DNA from: CAVQRB01 sp963715055
Lineage (GTDB): Bacteria > Pseudomonadota > Alphaproteobacteria > Rhodobacterales > Rhodobacteraceae
Direction of reading: 5' to 3'
Assembly (NCBI GenBank): GCA_963715055.1
Contig: CAVQRB010000021.1
Location: forward strand, 54,918 to 118,917
Length of the DNA stretch: 64,000 nt
Part shown: piece after piece, positions 63,294 to 64,000 of the stretch
How positions within the stretch are numbered: the stretch's first letter is position 1
How the letters are laid out: the number at the start of each line of letters is the position of its first letter
Notes under the pieces: model-generated
What the model saw: only the letters and a program-made list of their open reading frames with translations
Databases searched by the model: none
What the model was told of the DNA's origin: nothing
Program-made: the position numbers and the translations under genes

Positions 63294-64000
63294 TCGACCG
63301 CAGCCACGATGCTGGTGTCAGCCGTCAGGCGAAGGTTCTGACGCTCAGCCGTAGCAGGGTCTACTACAAGCCTCGGCCTGTTTCGGCCGAGGACTTGGCG
63401 CTGATGCGGCGGATCGACAAATTGCATCTGGATTACCCTTTCGCGGGGCCGGATGCTGCGGATTGCTGGTGCAGCGAGGGCTCAGGGTTGGCCGGCTCGC
63501 ATGTCGCCACTCTGATGAAGCGCATGGGCATCGAGGCGCTCTATCGCACGCCCGAACACGTCGAAACCCGCGCCGGGACACAAGATTTATCCGTATCTGC
63601 TGCGCGGGGTGAAGATCGAACGGCCGAACCAGGTCTGGGCAACGGACATGACTTATATCCCGATGGCGCGCGGCTTCTTCTATCTGGTCGCCGTCATCGA
63701 CTGGTTTACCCGCAGGGTGCTCTCTTGGCGGGTGTCGATCACGATGGATGCAGACTTTTGTATTGAAGCCCTCGAAGAGGCGCTGGCCAGACACGGCAAG
63801 CCCGACATCTTCAATTCCGATCAGGGCAGCCAGTTCACCAGCCAGGATTTCACCAAGGTCCTTCTCGACCGGGAGATCAAGATCAGCATGGACGGCAAGG
63901 GGGCATGGCGCGACAATGTTTTCGTCGAGCGTCTGTGGCGATCGGTCAAATACGAGGAGGTCTATCTGCGCGCCTATGCCAACGTCCCGGAGGCACGCGC
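63290..64000 (+). pseudogene. IS3-family transposase OrfB (frame-disrupted, runs off edge)
   Basis: Starts MIDRSHDAGVSRQAKVLTLS; SHVATLMKRMGIEALYR in the same frame, but the segment between them reads best in another frame (RMLR ... LLVQRGLRVGR). After about 63550 the DDE core is in a third frame: NQVWATDMTYIPMARGFFYL, DIFNSDQGSQFTS, GKGAWRDNVFVERLWRSVKY. Several single-base indels; it continues beyond the edge. Confidence 0.75.

Larger units (their letters stand above)
62919..64000 (+). mobile_element. Second IS3-family element, right end outside window
   Basis: Left end about TGAACAGCCGGGATAGGTGG at 62919, then orfA and orfB in order. The right end lies beyond the window edge. Confidence 0.7.

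Overview
The window looks like a chromosome segment of a marine alphaproteobacterium of the Rhodobacterales (Roseobacter group). It is GC-rich. It carries a phaZ / phaC-phaP-phaR cluster with PhaR-type operators, the order hflK-hflC-DUF2065-degP, a LexA box of the alphaproteobacterial GTTC-N7-GTTC type, and several small proteins typical of that order. No rRNA, convincing tRNA or CRISPR array was seen.

Layout. 1-6.2 kb: the 3' part of an AlkB-type di-iron hydroxylase, xseA, purD, a 2Fe-2S ferredoxin overlapping an FG-GAP-like protein, and an SOS-box-driven orphan OB-fold that matches only the C-terminus of DnaE2. 6.3-12.7 kb, minus strand: degP, DUF2065, hflC, hflK, gor (with an unusual insertion) and rpiA. 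12.9-20.9 kb: GST, a frameshifted L-serine dehydratase, an EamA permease, thiamine diphosphokinase, a large acidic protein with 14 perfect 9-bp repeats and a frameshift at the repeat edge, then DUF2842 and purA. 20.9-27.4 kb: cobalt-type nitrile hydratase (alpha, beta, activator), secG, pyrG, a sulfotransferase and an outer-membrane barrel. 27.7-30.9 kb: rlmJ, a secreted protein, two TerB-like paralogues and a frameshifted PhnD-like protein.

31-40.5 kb holds an amino-acid-type ABC transporter followed by two glutamine-synthetase homologues around a glutamine amidotransferase and a PuuB-like FAD oxidase. This resembles a gamma-glutamylation route for an imported amine, with a perfect 18-bp palindrome ahead of the first synthetase. 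40.5-45 kb is the polyhydroxyalkanoate cluster. 45-51.3 kb has alpha/beta hydrolases, an M15-like protein, a VOC protein, an ArsR-AHSA1 fusion, a MAPEG protein and thrS. 51.5-54.0 kb is a four-gene bufferin operon: a DUF2282 precursor with four cysteines, a DUF692/MNIO modification enzyme, a DUF2063 partner and a DoxX membrane protein. I consider this the most interesting system here. It belongs to a recently described metal-binding RiPP class.

From 54.8 kb the window changes character. A 1.26-kb stretch without a convincing gene holds short tandem repeats, GC-rich hairpins and DnaA-box-like sites. A mobile-element pile-up follows: an IS5/IS427-type element with a frameshifted transposase, an IS3-type element split by an IS1595-type element carrying a passenger gene, two IS6 remnants, a decayed acyl-CoA synthetase, and a second IS3-type element running off the right edge. 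Several otherwise normal genes carry single-base frameshifts, which may be recent decay or assembly error; raw reads would decide.
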